From: Aminipila butyrica
Lineage (GTDB): Bacteria; Bacillota; Clostridia; Peptostreptococcales; Anaerovoracaceae
Length of the DNA stretch: 64,000 bases
Direction: 5' to 3'
NCBI RefSeq assembly: GCF_010669305.1
Contig: NZ_CP048649.1
Span: 2,666,001-2,730,000 of the forward strand
How positions within the stretch are numbered: position 1 is the stretch's first letter; every line of letters starts with the position of its first letter. Shown here piece after piece: positions 1 to 8,294 of this stretch. Below the pieces are notes generated by a model. The model ran no database searches. It was not told the DNA's origin and saw only the letters and a list, made by a program, of their open reading frames with translations. The position numbers were made by a program, and so were the translations under genes.

Positions 1-310
1 CAATCTCCAACTCTCCTACTACTTCCACGCCGCTGGACATGGCTTTTTGCACAAAGTCCGTCTCCAGAGAAACTCCTGGACTCATGACCATCATATCCAT
101 TTCCTCCAAGGCTTTCGGCTCCTCTGCAAAATAGCAGGTCACCTCCCGGCTGTTGAGGAAGTTTATCAGCTGCGGCTCTATATCCGAAGCAGGCTTCGAA
201 TCCTGCACGTATACCTTTGCGCCCAGTTTCAGCAAGGCCTGAGTTGCTGCAATGCCCGATTTGCCCATGCCCACTACTAAAACCTTTTTATTTTCCATTT
301 TATTTCTCAT
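1..310 (-). CDS. murD: UDP-N-acetylmuramoylalanine--D-glutamate ligase, N-terminal part (cut by window edge)
   Basis: This is the first ~103 residues of MurD, which adds D-glutamate to UDP-MurNAc-L-alanine in the cytoplasm. The start is the ATG at 310, a few bases after AGGTGAG; a second in-frame ATG lies at 298. The protein opens with a Rossmann-like strand and glycine loop (KVLVVGMGKSGIAA), then a VMSPGV segment typical of the MurD UDP-binding domain. The ATP-binding and C-terminal domains lie outside the window. It follows mraY with a gap of about 10 bases, the usual dcw order, so it is very probably the next gene of the same operon. The identity rests on the N-terminal domain and on context. 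Confidence 0.85.
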   Translation of the reverse strand, partial: MRNKMENKKVLVVGMGKSGIAATQALLKLGAKVYVQDSKPASDIEPQLINFLNSREVTCYFAEEPKALEEMDMMVMSPGVSLETDFVQKAMSSGVEVVGELEI

Positions 311-320
311 GTGCTCACCT

Positions 321-1277
321 CTATAGAATCAATAGTCCAACCACGCAGCAAATCAACGTGAATGCCCAAAACAGCCCAACTACCCGAGTTTCTTTCAGGC
401 CGCAAAGCTCAAAGTGATGATGAAGGGGTGCCATCTTAAACACCCGCTTCCCGGTGGTCTTGAAGCTGATTACTTGGATCATAACCGAAAGGGCCTCCAG
501 CACGAACAGCAACCCTGCAATCGGCAGCATCAACTCCATGTTCATGATGATGGCCGCCGCCGCCAGTCCTCCGCCCAAAGCCAAGGACCCAGTATCGCCC
601 ATAAACACCTTGGCCGGATTCTTGTTAAACATCAAGAAACCCATGCAGCCTCCCGCTAAAGCCGAATTAAAAATACCGCCGGCATTCATGCCAAAATCTA
701 CTGCCACAATGGCAAAGAACAACGCTACCAAGGTCGTTACCCCAGAAGCCAGTCCATCCAGCCCGTCGGTTAAATTGACGCTGTTGACCATAGCAACGAC
801 CACAAAGGCTACAAAAGGGATGTACCAGATGCCGAAATCCCAATGCTGATTTAGAATCGGAATGTAAATAGATGTTCCATACACAGAAACGCTAGCCTGA
901 TAGGCTGCCACCGTGGCAGCGATAACAATTTGCAGCACCAGCTTCTGCCAGGCCCTAAGCCCTAAATTCTGCTTTTTTGCTACTTTGAGATAATCATCCA
1001 AAAAACCAAGCAGCCCAAAAAGGATAAAGGCAGCCAGAATCACCAGCATATCCCGGGACATACCCCCAGAAGTCAGACAGGTAATCGTAGTGGCCGCAAT
1101 GATAGCCAACCCGCCCATGGACGGTGTCCCCGCCTTTGCCAGATGGGCTCTCGGCCCCTCCTGGCGAATGTTCTGTCCCGCCTTTAAATTTTGTAGGATG
1201 GGGATCGCCACATAGGTGAGAACCAGACTGATGAAAAAAGCCACGACTATTAAAATTCCGATTTGCAAATAACTCAT
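321..1277 (-). CDS. mraY: Phospho-N-acetylmuramoyl-pentapeptide-transferase
   Basis: MraY moves phospho-MurNAc-pentapeptide from UDP to undecaprenyl phosphate and makes lipid I at the membrane. The 318 residues match the usual size and are mostly hydrophobic, with about ten membrane segments. Family landmarks are present: the acidic DDYLKV loop, NLTDGLDGLASG, MGDTGSLALGG and the histidine cluster HHHFE near the C-terminus. The ATG at 1277 follows TTTAGGAGATG. The gene sits between murF (14-base gap) and murD in dcw order. Confidence 0.97.
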   Translation of the reverse strand: MSYLQIGILIVVAFFISLVLTYVAIPILQNLKAGQNIRQEGPRAHLAKAGTPSMGGLAIIAATTITCLTSGGMSRDMLVILAAFILFGLLGFLDDYLKVAKKQNLGLRAWQKLVLQIVIAATVAAYQASVSVYGTSIYIPILNQHWDFGIWYIPFVAFVVVAMVNSVNLTDGLDGLASGVTTLVALFFAIVAVDFGMNAGGIFNSALAGGCMGFLMFNKNPAKVFMGDTGSLALGGGLAAAAIIMNMELMLPIAGLLFVLEALSVMIQVISFKTTGKRVFKMAPLHHHFELCGLKETRVVGLFWAFTLICCVVGLLIL

Positions 1278-1291
1278 AACATCTCCTAAAA

Positions 1292-2674
1292 CTATTCCAT
1301 AATTTTTTTCACGACCTGATCCATGGCCATGCCTCTGGAGCCCTTTACCAGGATAATATCTCCCAGCTGAACCAATCCTTTTATATCAGCCGTCAGTGCT
1401 TCTTTCTCTCTGTAATAGCGGACCTTTTCCTGGCCCAAAATAGCTGCCGCAGCCTCTGCCATATGCTGAGATTCCTTGCCTACGGCAATAAGCAAATCAA
1501 CTTGCTGCTGGGCGGCGTACTCTCCCACCTGACGATGGTATGCCGGGCTGTCCTTTCCCAGCTCCAGCATATCAGCTAAAATGGCAACTTTCCGCATGCC
1601 TTTGGCTGCTGCCAGTACGTCAATTCCTGCCTTCATGGAATCGGGGCTGGCATTATACGTATCGTCTATTACCTTTATACCATCTTTGCCCTTGATGTTG
1701 AGGCGCTTATCAGTAAGAACCATCTTTTTCAAGCCTCTGGCGGCCTCCTCCATGGTAATGCCCAGCTCCAAAGCTGCAGCTACTGCTAAAGTCCCGTTGA
1801 TAGCGTTATGCCGTCCGGGAATAGTCAGTTCAAACCGCTGGGTGTCCAGTTTATGCTCTACCGTAAAAGCAATTCCTTCCTCACCATTATCCACAATATC
1901 GGAAAGGATGAAATCACTCTTGCCGTTGCTACCCACTGTCAAGGTTTTGTAAGCTCCATTCGTGTTTTCTCTAGTCAACAGGTCGTTGATTTCATTTATC
2001 ACCAGCACATTCTCTGCGCCAAAATAATCTGTAATCTCCAGCTTGGCTTTCAGTATTCCATCTCTGCTGCCCAAATTTTCTATGTGAGAAGTGCCGATGT
2101 TGGTGATGATACCCACATCTGGACGAACAATATCTGCCAGCAGGTGAATTTCACCGAACTGACTCATACCCATTTCCAGAATCCCCACTTCTGTCCCTGC
2201 TTCAAAGCCCAATACGGTTAAGGGCAGCCCGATATGGTTGTTGAAATTTCCCACATTACGGGCTGTCTTATACTTTTCGCTGCATATGTAGTACAGCATA
2301 TCTTTTGTCGTTGTCTTGCCAGTACTTCCCGTCACACCAATAGTTTTCATAGAAAAGGTAGACAGGTAATAAGAAGCCAGCTGCTGCAATGCCTCTGTGG
2401 TATCTGCAACTTGAATAACCGTCAGCTGGTCCCTCAAAGGATGGTCTGCCAGGATGGCAGAATCTGAAACAATCAAATCCCGGCAGCCGCCTTCAATAGC
2501 CATGGGTATAAATTTATGAGCATCGTGGGACTCTCCAATCAGCGGGAAAAACAGATCTCCTGCTGCTGCCTCTCTGGAATCCGTGCAGATCCGCCGGATG
2601 GCATGTTCATCTCGTTCCAAGATCATCTCACCTTTTAAGGCCTGACAGACCTCTCTCATCATCAGTGTTTTCAT
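1292..2674 (-). CDS. murF: UDP-N-acetylmuramoyl-tripeptide--D-alanyl-D-alanine ligase
   Basis: MurF adds D-Ala-D-Ala to UDP-MurNAc-tripeptide, the last cytoplasmic precursor step. I place the start at the ATG at 2674, four bases after the murE stop. A longer reading to 2737 only adds 21 residues that overlap murE and look unlike MurF. The resulting 460-residue protein has all three Mur-ligase domains: an N-terminal substrate domain with DSREAAAGDLFFPL, the ATP P-loop GVTGSTGKTTTKD, EMGMSQFGEI, and the C-terminal DDTYNASPDSM. It is complete, unlike the neighbouring murE. The ribosome-binding site is weak (AGAGAG inside the end of murE), which suggests translational coupling. Confidence 0.96.
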   Translation of the reverse strand: MKTLMMREVCQALKGEMILERDEHAIRRICTDSREAAAGDLFFPLIGESHDAHKFIPMAIEGGCRDLIVSDSAILADHPLRDQLTVIQVADTTEALQQLASYYLSTFSMKTIGVTGSTGKTTTKDMLYYICSEKYKTARNVGNFNNHIGLPLTVLGFEAGTEVGILEMGMSQFGEIHLLADIVRPDVGIITNIGTSHIENLGSRDGILKAKLEITDYFGAENVLVINEINDLLTRENTNGAYKTLTVGSNGKSDFILSDIVDNGEEGIAFTVEHKLDTQRFELTIPGRHNAINGTLAVAAALELGITMEEAARGLKKMVLTDKRLNIKGKDGIKVIDDTYNASPDSMKAGIDVLAAAKGMRKVAILADMLELGKDSPAYHRQVGEYAAQQQVDLLIAVGKESQHMAEAAAAILGQEKVRYYREKEALTADIKGLVQLGDIILVKGSRGMAMDQVVKKIME

Positions 2675-2678
2675 ATGT

Positions 2679-3881
2679 TCACTCTCTCTTTTCCACCCGT
2701 TCCCGGATGATATCCTCCACGGCCTTTTCATCGTCAAAAGGCAGCTTTTTCCCGTTTATCAGTTGATATTTCTCATGACCTTTTCCGGCTATGACAATTA
2801 AATCTCCCGGCTCATACATATCGATGGCCTTTCGGATGGCTTCTTTTCTGTCGAGCTCTACCGTGTATGGGCAGCCCGCCTCCTTTACTCCGACCTCAAT
2901 CTCCTCTGTAATCCGTATCGGTTCTTCAAATCGAGGATTATCGGAAGTGATCAGGCAGAAGCCGCTGCGATTGCCAGCGATTCGACCCATGATGGGGCGT
3001 TTTTCCCGGTCCCGATTGCCTCCGCAACCAAACACACAAATCAGCCGGCCGTCATGAAGCTCTCCTGCGGTTTTCAGCAAGTTTTCTAGGGCATCTGGCG
3101 TATGGGCGAAATCCACTACCACGTGAATGCCTTGGTTATTCTGTATCTTCTGAAACCGTCCCGGGACACCTTTCAGCTTGCGCAGCCCTGCGGTGACCGT
3201 TTCCCTGGAAAGTCCGGCCTGTCTCGCTAAAGCCAGCGCCAACATTCCATTGTAAGCCGTGGTCCTGCCTGGCAGACTAATCGCTACAGGCCCCCAAGAA
3301 CTGCCCTTCTCGAAGGGCTCCAGCAAGATGCCCTCTATAGTATTTTCCAGGAGTTTGCCGAAATAATCGGCCTTTGAATCCTGGAAAGAAACCGACTCAA
3401 TTCGGATCTCTGGAGCGATATGTTCTCGCCGTTGATCCTCTAAGAGTTTTTCGTAAAGTCGTTTCCCGTAAGCGTCATCCACGTTAATGACCATGCCTCG
3501 CTCCGCCTTATAAAAAAGCTTTGCCTTGGCCTGGAAATAATTTTCCATGGTCAGGTGATAATCCAGATGGTCCTGGGTCAGATTGGTAAAACCAGCATAA
3601 TGAATCGGTATTCCCTCAATGCGCCCCTGATCCAATCCATGGGAAGACACCTCCATAACACAGGTTCCAATCTGCTGGCTCTCCAACTCCGTGAAATACT
3701 TTTTCAGCACCTCACTGGATGGTGTAGTGTTCAATGCATCGTATTCTTTCTGTCCAATGGCATGGGTTATGGTCCCCACTAGCCCGCAGTTTCTGCCTCC
3801 CTCTTCCAATATGCTTCTCAGCATGTATGATACGGTGGTTTTTCCGTTGGTTCCCGTTATACCGAAAACTTCTATGGTCAC
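2679..3881 (-). CDS. murE: UDP-N-acetylmuramoyl-tripeptide synthetase (MurE) lacking the N-terminal UDP-binding domain
   Basis: This is a MurE-type Mur ligase that should add the third peptide residue to UDP-MurNAc-L-Ala-D-Glu. The ATP-binding central domain and the C-terminal domain are complete: P-loop GITGTNGKTT at residues 8-16, SSHGLDQGR, DFAHTPDALENLL, and DNPRFEEP, whose DNPR tetrad is the known signature for meso-diaminopimelate. The protein has only 400 residues against a usual ~480-500, because it begins right at the P-loop; the first ~100 residues, which hold the UDP-MurNAc-binding domain, are absent. The start is a GTG at 3881 preceded by AGGGAG, which overlaps the stop of the upstream gene. 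Only seven bases separate the two genes, so a frameshifted N-terminus cannot hide there. Confidence 0.9.
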   Translation of the reverse strand: MTIEVFGITGTNGKTTVSYMLRSILEEGGRNCGLVGTITHAIGQKEYDALNTTPSSEVLKKYFTELESQQIGTCVMEVSSHGLDQGRIEGIPIHYAGFTNLTQDHLDYHLTMENYFQAKAKLFYKAERGMVINVDDAYGKRLYEKLLEDQRREHIAPEIRIESVSFQDSKADYFGKLLENTIEGILLEPFEKGSSWGPVAISLPGRTTAYNGMLALALARQAGLSRETVTAGLRKLKGVPGRFQKIQNNQGIHVVVDFAHTPDALENLLKTAGELHDGRLICVFGCGGNRDREKRPIMGRIAGNRSGFCLITSDNPRFEEPIRITEEIEVGVKEAGCPYTVELDRKEAIRKAIDMYEPGDLIVIAGKGHEKYQLINGKKLPFDDEKAVEDIIRERVEKRE

Positions 3882-3887
3882 CTATAA

Positions 3888-5897
3888 TCACTCCCTATAC
3901 AAATATACTGCTCCACCTGCGCTTATTTTCTCGCCGGCCTTTGGATACTGATCCACTACGGCCACCTCGCCCAGGCTTTCTCCTTCACCTAATGCCGGTG
4001 AAATGGTATACGTCAGGGATACGCCGCCCAAAACACCGATGGCTTCTTCAAAGCTCATACCGGTTACAGTTGGCACGACAGTTTTTCCGCTGTTCATCTG
4101 AGCCTCTTCCTCCTGTGTGTAGGAAGGCTGTATATTTAAATATCTGAGAGTATCTTCTAAAATCAGCTTCACGCCTGGCGCCGCTGTCTGGCTTCCGAAT
4201 TTTACCCCTTGCGGATTATCCACGATAAGGAGAATCGCTACCTGAGGGTCATTCATCGGAGCCATGCCGATGAAGGAGGAGTAGGTCTCCTCGCTGTAGG
4301 CCCCGTTTTTCGGCTTGTTGGCGGTACCTGTCTTTCCGCCGACCCGATATCCTGGAACCTTTGCTGTTCCGCCTCCGCCTTCAGAAACAACGCTTTCCAT
4401 AATCAAGCGCATTTCTTCTGCCGTCTTTTTGGAGACTACCTGACGAACCACTTTGGTATCAAACTTTTCTACGACATTACCGTCACTATCGGTAAGCTGC
4501 TTCACCAGCCGAGGTTGCATGAGCTTTCCATCGTTACCAAAGCTGGAAACCGCAGTGATGAGTTCGATTGGGGTAACAGCCACACCTTGGCCATAGCCCA
4601 TGGTGGCCAACCCTACAGGACCTGCTGTGTCTTTGTTCTGGAGGATGGCGGAGCCTTCCCCTGGGTAGTCGATGCCGGTCTTATCTTTAATGCCAAAGAG
4701 TTCCAGATATTGATAAAACTTTTCAATTCCCAACCTGGAGGCCAGTTCAGCAAAGACCGGGTTACAGGAGTTACCTACGGCCTGCACCAACGTTTCCACT
4801 CCATGAGGTTGATAATAACGCCAGCATTTCAGCAGCGTCCCGGCAATGGTATAGGTACCGTGGCAGACAAATTGTTCTGTCAGCGTAGTCAGCTGCTCTT
4901 CCAAGGCCATGGAAGTGGTAACCAGCTTGAAGGTAGATCCGGGTTCATAGGTATCGCTGACCATGGGATTCCGCCACATAGCGTTCCAATAGTTCAACTT
5001 TTCACTGTCCGGAAGGGTTTCTACATAGGTGGCCTGTTCCGGATTCGTCGGTACTCTTGGATCGTTCGGGTCATAGTCCGGCGTCATGGCCATAGCCAAA
5101 ATATCGCCGGTCTTCGGGTCCATCATGATACACATAACCCGATCCGCTTGGGTTTTCTGCTGGACGATATCCAGAGATTTTTCTACATAATGCTGGATGA
5201 CTTCGTCGATGGTCAACACCAGGTTCAGTCCGTCTTCCGCTTTATAATATTTTTCCATGCCGTAAGCCAGCCCATTGCCGTTTACGTCGGTGTTTTTTAT
5301 CCATCTGCCAGGAACGCCGCTGAGGTACTGGTTGTATCTCAACTCTAAACCTGCCAGCCCGTTATTATCATCAGTAACACTGCCCAGCACCTGAGAGGCA
5401 AAGGACCCCAACGGATAATATCGTTTTACGTCCTCGGCGATTTCAATGCCTGGCAAGCCCTCCTGGCGAACAGCGTCTGCGATGTCTTTTTCCACGTATT
5501 TAGCCACTTTGACCAGGGCCTTGTTCTGGCTGATAATTTTCTTGACATCTTCGCTGGTCATATTCAGCTGTTTTGCCAAAAAGTCCGCCGTCTTATCGAT
5601 GTTCTCTTCCTCGCTCAGCTTCTTACTGCCAAAACGAACCTTATCAGGCCTGGCCCATACAGAGAAAGTCACCGCACTGACGGCCAGTTCCTTTCCGTTC
5701 CGGTCGTAAATAGCACCTCGCTTTGCCGGAATGGGCACATCTCTGGTCTGAGACTCCACCGCTTTTTTAGAAAGCTCTGCTCCGTCTACAATCTGCACCC
5801 AGCCCACCCGAAAAGACAGGCCTGCCGTCACCAGGCAGATCATCAAAAAACCGGCTATTATTCTCTTTTTTACACTGTTTGGTGTGGGATTGTTCAT
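3888..5897 (-). CDS. Penicillin-binding protein 2 / SpoVD-type transpeptidase with PASTA domain
   Basis: This class B penicillin-binding protein cross-links septal or spore-cortex peptidoglycan outside the membrane. An N-terminal membrane anchor (about residues 13-33) is followed by the dimerisation domain (RGAIYDRNG). The transpeptidase domain has all three active-site motifs: STFK with the nucleophile at Ser321, SCN, and KTGT. The C-terminus carries a single PASTA module after VVPTVTGMS. One PASTA is the SpoVD pattern, while vegetative PbpB/FtsI usually has two. This is the only such gene in the cluster, so it could serve division, sporulation or both, and I leave the symbol open. It lies 144 bases after ftsL with a hairpin between, and seven bases before murE. 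Confidence 0.93.
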   Translation of the reverse strand: MNNPTPNSVKKRIIAGFLMICLVTAGLSFRVGWVQIVDGAELSKKAVESQTRDVPIPAKRGAIYDRNGKELAVSAVTFSVWARPDKVRFGSKKLSEEENIDKTADFLAKQLNMTSEDVKKIISQNKALVKVAKYVEKDIADAVRQEGLPGIEIAEDVKRYYPLGSFASQVLGSVTDDNNGLAGLELRYNQYLSGVPGRWIKNTDVNGNGLAYGMEKYYKAEDGLNLVLTIDEVIQHYVEKSLDIVQQKTQADRVMCIMMDPKTGDILAMAMTPDYDPNDPRVPTNPEQATYVETLPDSEKLNYWNAMWRNPMVSDTYEPGSTFKLVTTSMALEEQLTTLTEQFVCHGTYTIAGTLLKCWRYYQPHGVETLVQAVGNSCNPVFAELASRLGIEKFYQYLELFGIKDKTGIDYPGEGSAILQNKDTAGPVGLATMGYGQGVAVTPIELITAVSSFGNDGKLMQPRLVKQLTDSDGNVVEKFDTKVVRQVVSKKTAEEMRLIMESVVSEGGGGTAKVPGYRVGGKTGTANKPKNGAYSEETYSSFIGMAPMNDPQVAILLIVDNPQGVKFGSQTAAPGVKLILEDTLRYLNIQPSYTQEEEAQMNSGKTVVPTVTGMSFEEAIGVLGGVSLTYTISPALGEGESLGEVAVVDQYPKAGEKISAGGAVYLYRE

Positions 5898-5932
5898 CTA
5901 TTTCTTCCTAATTTCCTCTTCCATAAAAATCA

Positions 5933-5972
5933 AACCGGACTAAAAAATTGCTGTTAATTTAATTGTCCGGTT
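5933..5972 (-). terminator. Hairpin between ftsL and the PBP gene, possible internal terminator
   Basis: An eight-base stem, AACCGGAC with GTCCGGTT, encloses a 24-base AT-rich loop and is followed on the minus strand by TGATTTTT. It lies inside the 144-base gap between ftsL and the transpeptidase gene, the largest gap in the cluster. It could reduce read-through so that the downstream genes need another promoter. Confidence 0.45.
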
Positions 5973-6041
5973 CCATTCCATATGCAGTTAAAAGACTTCA
6001 ATTTAGTATATTTCTATTAAAAACTATTATTCCATTTAAAG

Positions 6042-6476
6042 CTAATTATATGCTTCCTCTTTCAGCAATAAAGCAAAATCCTTAACTGGTTTTTCCTCTG
6101 CCGAAATGTAAACAAAATCGTTGGGATCCGGGTATACCATGCCTAGTTCGGTAGTTGCCTTGTACTCGATAGCCTGTATGTTATTTGCCTTATTCAGCTG
6201 CACGGTCAAATTTTCAATTTCACCGATTATCACTTGATTTTCTTTGATGATATTGTTGATATCATACTTTACGCTGGCCGCATAGGCCGTCATGATGATG
6301 GCCGATACACAAAGGCCCCCCACCACCACTGTGAGAAACAGGATAGCGATTCGATCTTTGGGCGTCACGCTGGACTTTTTTTTCACCTTAACCTTTTGAG
6401 GCTTTTTTGGCTTCATATCAAAGCCATATTTCTTGTAATTGTCCTGGTACTCGTACCATTTCTCAGCAGGCATCAT
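6042..6476 (-). CDS. ftsL: Cell division protein FtsL-like
   Basis: This is a small bitopic protein of 144 residues: a lysine-rich cytoplasmic start, one membrane segment (IAILFLTVVVGGLCVSAIIM), then an external coiled-coil-like helix (NIIKENQVIIGEIENLTVQL) and the motif ATTELGMVYPDP typical of FtsL/DivIC relatives. FtsL bridges the FtsQ/DivIB-DivIC complex to the septal synthases. The family has little sequence identity, so the call rests on topology, the coiled coil, the C-terminal motif and its place between rsmH and the PBP gene. Two adjacent ATG codons (6476 and 6473) follow AGAGGTGAAG. The gap to rsmH is six bases. Confidence 0.85.
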   Translation of the reverse strand: MMPAEKWYEYQDNYKKYGFDMKPKKPQKVKVKKKSSVTPKDRIAILFLTVVVGGLCVSAIIMTAYAASVKYDINNIIKENQVIIGEIENLTVQLNKANNIQAIEYKATTELGMVYPDPNDFVYISAEEKPVKDFALLLKEEAYN

Positions 6477-6482
6477 CCGTCT

Positions 6483-7421
6483 TCACCTCTTCTTCTCAAT
6501 AATTCTAAGTTTGGCACTTCGTGCCCTAGGGTTTTCTTCTAGCTCTTCTTTTCCAGAAACAATTGGTTTCCCTGTCACTTTTACCATGTCTGTCACTTTT
6601 CCGCAGGTGCACAGCGGAAATTCCTTGGGACAAGTACAAGGGTTCAACCGTCGATTAAAGTATTCCTTGACGATACGGTCTTCCAAAGAATGAAAAGTAA
6701 TGATGCAAAGTCGGCCGCCTGGTCTGAGGGCATCGCAAAACGCTTCCACCGCCCGCTCTAGGTGACCCAATTCATCATTTACTTCAATTCGTATGGCCTG
6801 AAAGGTCCTCTTGGCCGGATGGGGCCCCTCTCGTCTGGCCGAAGCAGGAATAGCTGCCTTAATCACGTCTACCAACTTTGCCGTAGTTCTTATTGCTTCT
6901 TGGTTTCTGGCCTTTACGATGAATTCGCTTATACGGGATGCCCACCGTTCTTCGCCGTAGGTCTTGATGACCTCTGTCAGCGCGTCCTTGGAATAGGTGT
7001 TGACCACCTCTTCCGCTGTCAAAGCATCCTCTGCATTCATCCGCATGTCCAGAGGAGCTTCCTGCATGTAGGAAAATCCCCGTTCAAAATTGTCCAGCTG
7101 GAAGGAAGAAACGCCTAAATCCAGCAATGCCCCGTCAATACCGGGTAGTTCAAGCTTGTCCAATATTTCAGCAATATTGGAGTAGTTATCCTGTACAAAT
7201 TCTTTCCGACAGGGAAAAGGCTCCAGCCGACCAGCCGCCGCATTCAGCGCATCCTGATCTCGGTCAATGCCGATAAGTAGGCCCTCTGGCCCCAACAGGC
7301 TGCATATGCCAGAAGCATGTCCGCCTCCGCCCAAGGTGCCGTCTGCATAAATGCCTTCTGGCTTCACTTGAAGCCCCTTCATACATTCGTCGTACAGAAC
7401 AGACACGTGTTTAAACTCCAT
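6483..7421 (-). CDS. rsmH: 16S rRNA (cytosine(1402)-N4)-methyltransferase
   Basis: RsmH (MraW) methylates N4 of C1402 in the decoding centre of 16S rRNA using S-adenosylmethionine. I choose the ATG at 7421, seven bases after AAAGGGG. A longer reading to 7469 runs into mraZ and adds 16 unrelated residues. The 312-residue protein starts with the conserved FKHVSVLYDECM, then DGTLGGGGHA (SAM-binding), LDLGVSSFQLD, RGFSYM, FQAIRIEVNDEL and ITFHSLEDRIVK. It has the standard position after mraZ in the dcw operon. Confidence 0.97.
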   Translation of the reverse strand: MEFKHVSVLYDECMKGLQVKPEGIYADGTLGGGGHASGICSLLGPEGLLIGIDRDQDALNAAAGRLEPFPCRKEFVQDNYSNIAEILDKLELPGIDGALLDLGVSSFQLDNFERGFSYMQEAPLDMRMNAEDALTAEEVVNTYSKDALTEVIKTYGEERWASRISEFIVKARNQEAIRTTAKLVDVIKAAIPASARREGPHPAKRTFQAIRIEVNDELGHLERAVEAFCDALRPGGRLCIITFHSLEDRIVKEYFNRRLNPCTCPKEFPLCTCGKVTDMVKVTGKPIVSGKEELEENPRARSAKLRIIEKKR

Positions 7422-7437
7422 GTTCCATCCCCTTTCA

Positions 7438-7869
7438 TCAAATGCCGTATTCGGCCATTTGGGCTGCAATGTTGTTAGGGCTCAGTTCTGCTTCTTCTTC
7501 AGCCTCAGACCATTCCTTCCTGCTCCAAATTTCTATTTTATCCAATAGTCCCACCGTTACTAAATCTTTTTCAATGTTTGCATATTCCCGCAGTTCCTGA
7601 GGTATCCCCAGGCGGCCCTGCTTGTCGATGTCGCCCTCCACCGCATTGGCGTAAAAATGGCGCACAAAAGCCCTGGCGTTGGCGTCGGCGGTAGGCAATT
7701 TGGCTAATTTCTCCATAAACTTTTCCCACTGAACCATAGGGTAGATGTACAGACACTTGTCCATCCCCCTAGTAACTACGCAGCGGTAGCCTAATTCTTC
7801 CCGGTACTTAGCCGGAACAATCATCCGCCCTTTAGCATCTATTGAGTTTTGGTATTTTCCCATCAACAT
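7438..7869 (-). CDS. mraZ: Transcriptional regulator MraZ
   Basis: MraZ is a ring-forming DNA-binding protein of the AbrB fold that controls the dcw operon from repeats just upstream. The 143 residues contain two swapped-hairpin repeats: one with DAKGRMIVPAKYRE near the N-terminus and a second with DKQGRLGIPQELREYA. The start is ATG 7869 or ATG 7863, both close to AGGTGAG; I keep the upstream one. It is the first gene of the cluster, and three phased copies of a GTGGA motif lie 95-120 bases upstream, which fits autoregulation. Confidence 0.96.
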   Translation of the reverse strand: MLMGKYQNSIDAKGRMIVPAKYREELGYRCVVTRGMDKCLYIYPMVQWEKFMEKLAKLPTADANARAFVRHFYANAVEGDIDKQGRLGIPQELREYANIEKDLVTVGLLDKIEIWSRKEWSEAEEEAELSPNNIAAQMAEYGI

Positions 7870-7964
7870 CTGCTCACCTGTACCCTGTATGCCAGAGAAT
7901 CTTCTTCACTCGATTTTATATTGTCCTATTCTTCTCTTATCGTCTATTATCAAATTTTACTTTC

Positions 7965-7990
7965 TTCCACTATACTCCACAACGCTCCAC
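7965..7990 (-). promoter_or_regulatory. MraZ box: three phased GTGGA repeats
   Basis: On the minus strand GTGGAG, GTGGAG and GTGGAA begin at 7990, 7980 and 7970, exactly ten bases apart, so all lie on one face of the helix. MraZ from Escherichia coli is known to bind tandem TGGGN repeats separated by five bases, and the spacing and position here match that pattern with a TGGAN core. The AT-rich DNA between the box and mraZ probably holds the promoter, but I see no clear -35/-10 pair. Confidence 0.75.
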
Positions 7991-8294
7991 TTGGCAACAA
8001 AATAAGCAAAAAATTGGTCTTCTTCATCCACTCATTAACAAATTCTTAAATATTCCTCGATAATTTTTTTATTCTTTTACAATATCTTGTAGCTATCTTT
8101 TGATTTGCCCTCAATATCTTGTCTCAACATCTTTTTTCATCTCTAGCAGCAATAGGGGCTGCCCCCATGTAACTTTTCCTAAACCACCCTCATATATTGA
8201 AACATGGCAGTCTGTATAGGGGCAGTGTAAAAAGTACATAGCAAAATGATTTTTCATTTTGCTATAAAATCAAAATATAGTGAGGTAAATAATT
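7991..8294. other. Intergenic region between mraZ and the cysteine-rich gene; 5' hairpin
   Basis: This AT-rich gap separates two divergent genes. Its main feature is a perfect ten-base inverted repeat, TAGCAAAATG (8239-8248) and CATTTTGCTA (8255-8264) around a six-base loop, ending about 30 bases before the start codon of the cysteine-rich gene. It would sit in that gene's leader. I find no convincing sigma-A or sporulation-sigma promoter by eye. Confidence 0.5.

Noticed and set aside
2679..3900. Frameshift hiding the MurE N-terminal domain in the gap before murE
   Set aside because: Only seven bases lie between the upstream stop and the murE start, and the upstream gene ends in a complete PASTA domain. 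There is no room for a hidden domain.
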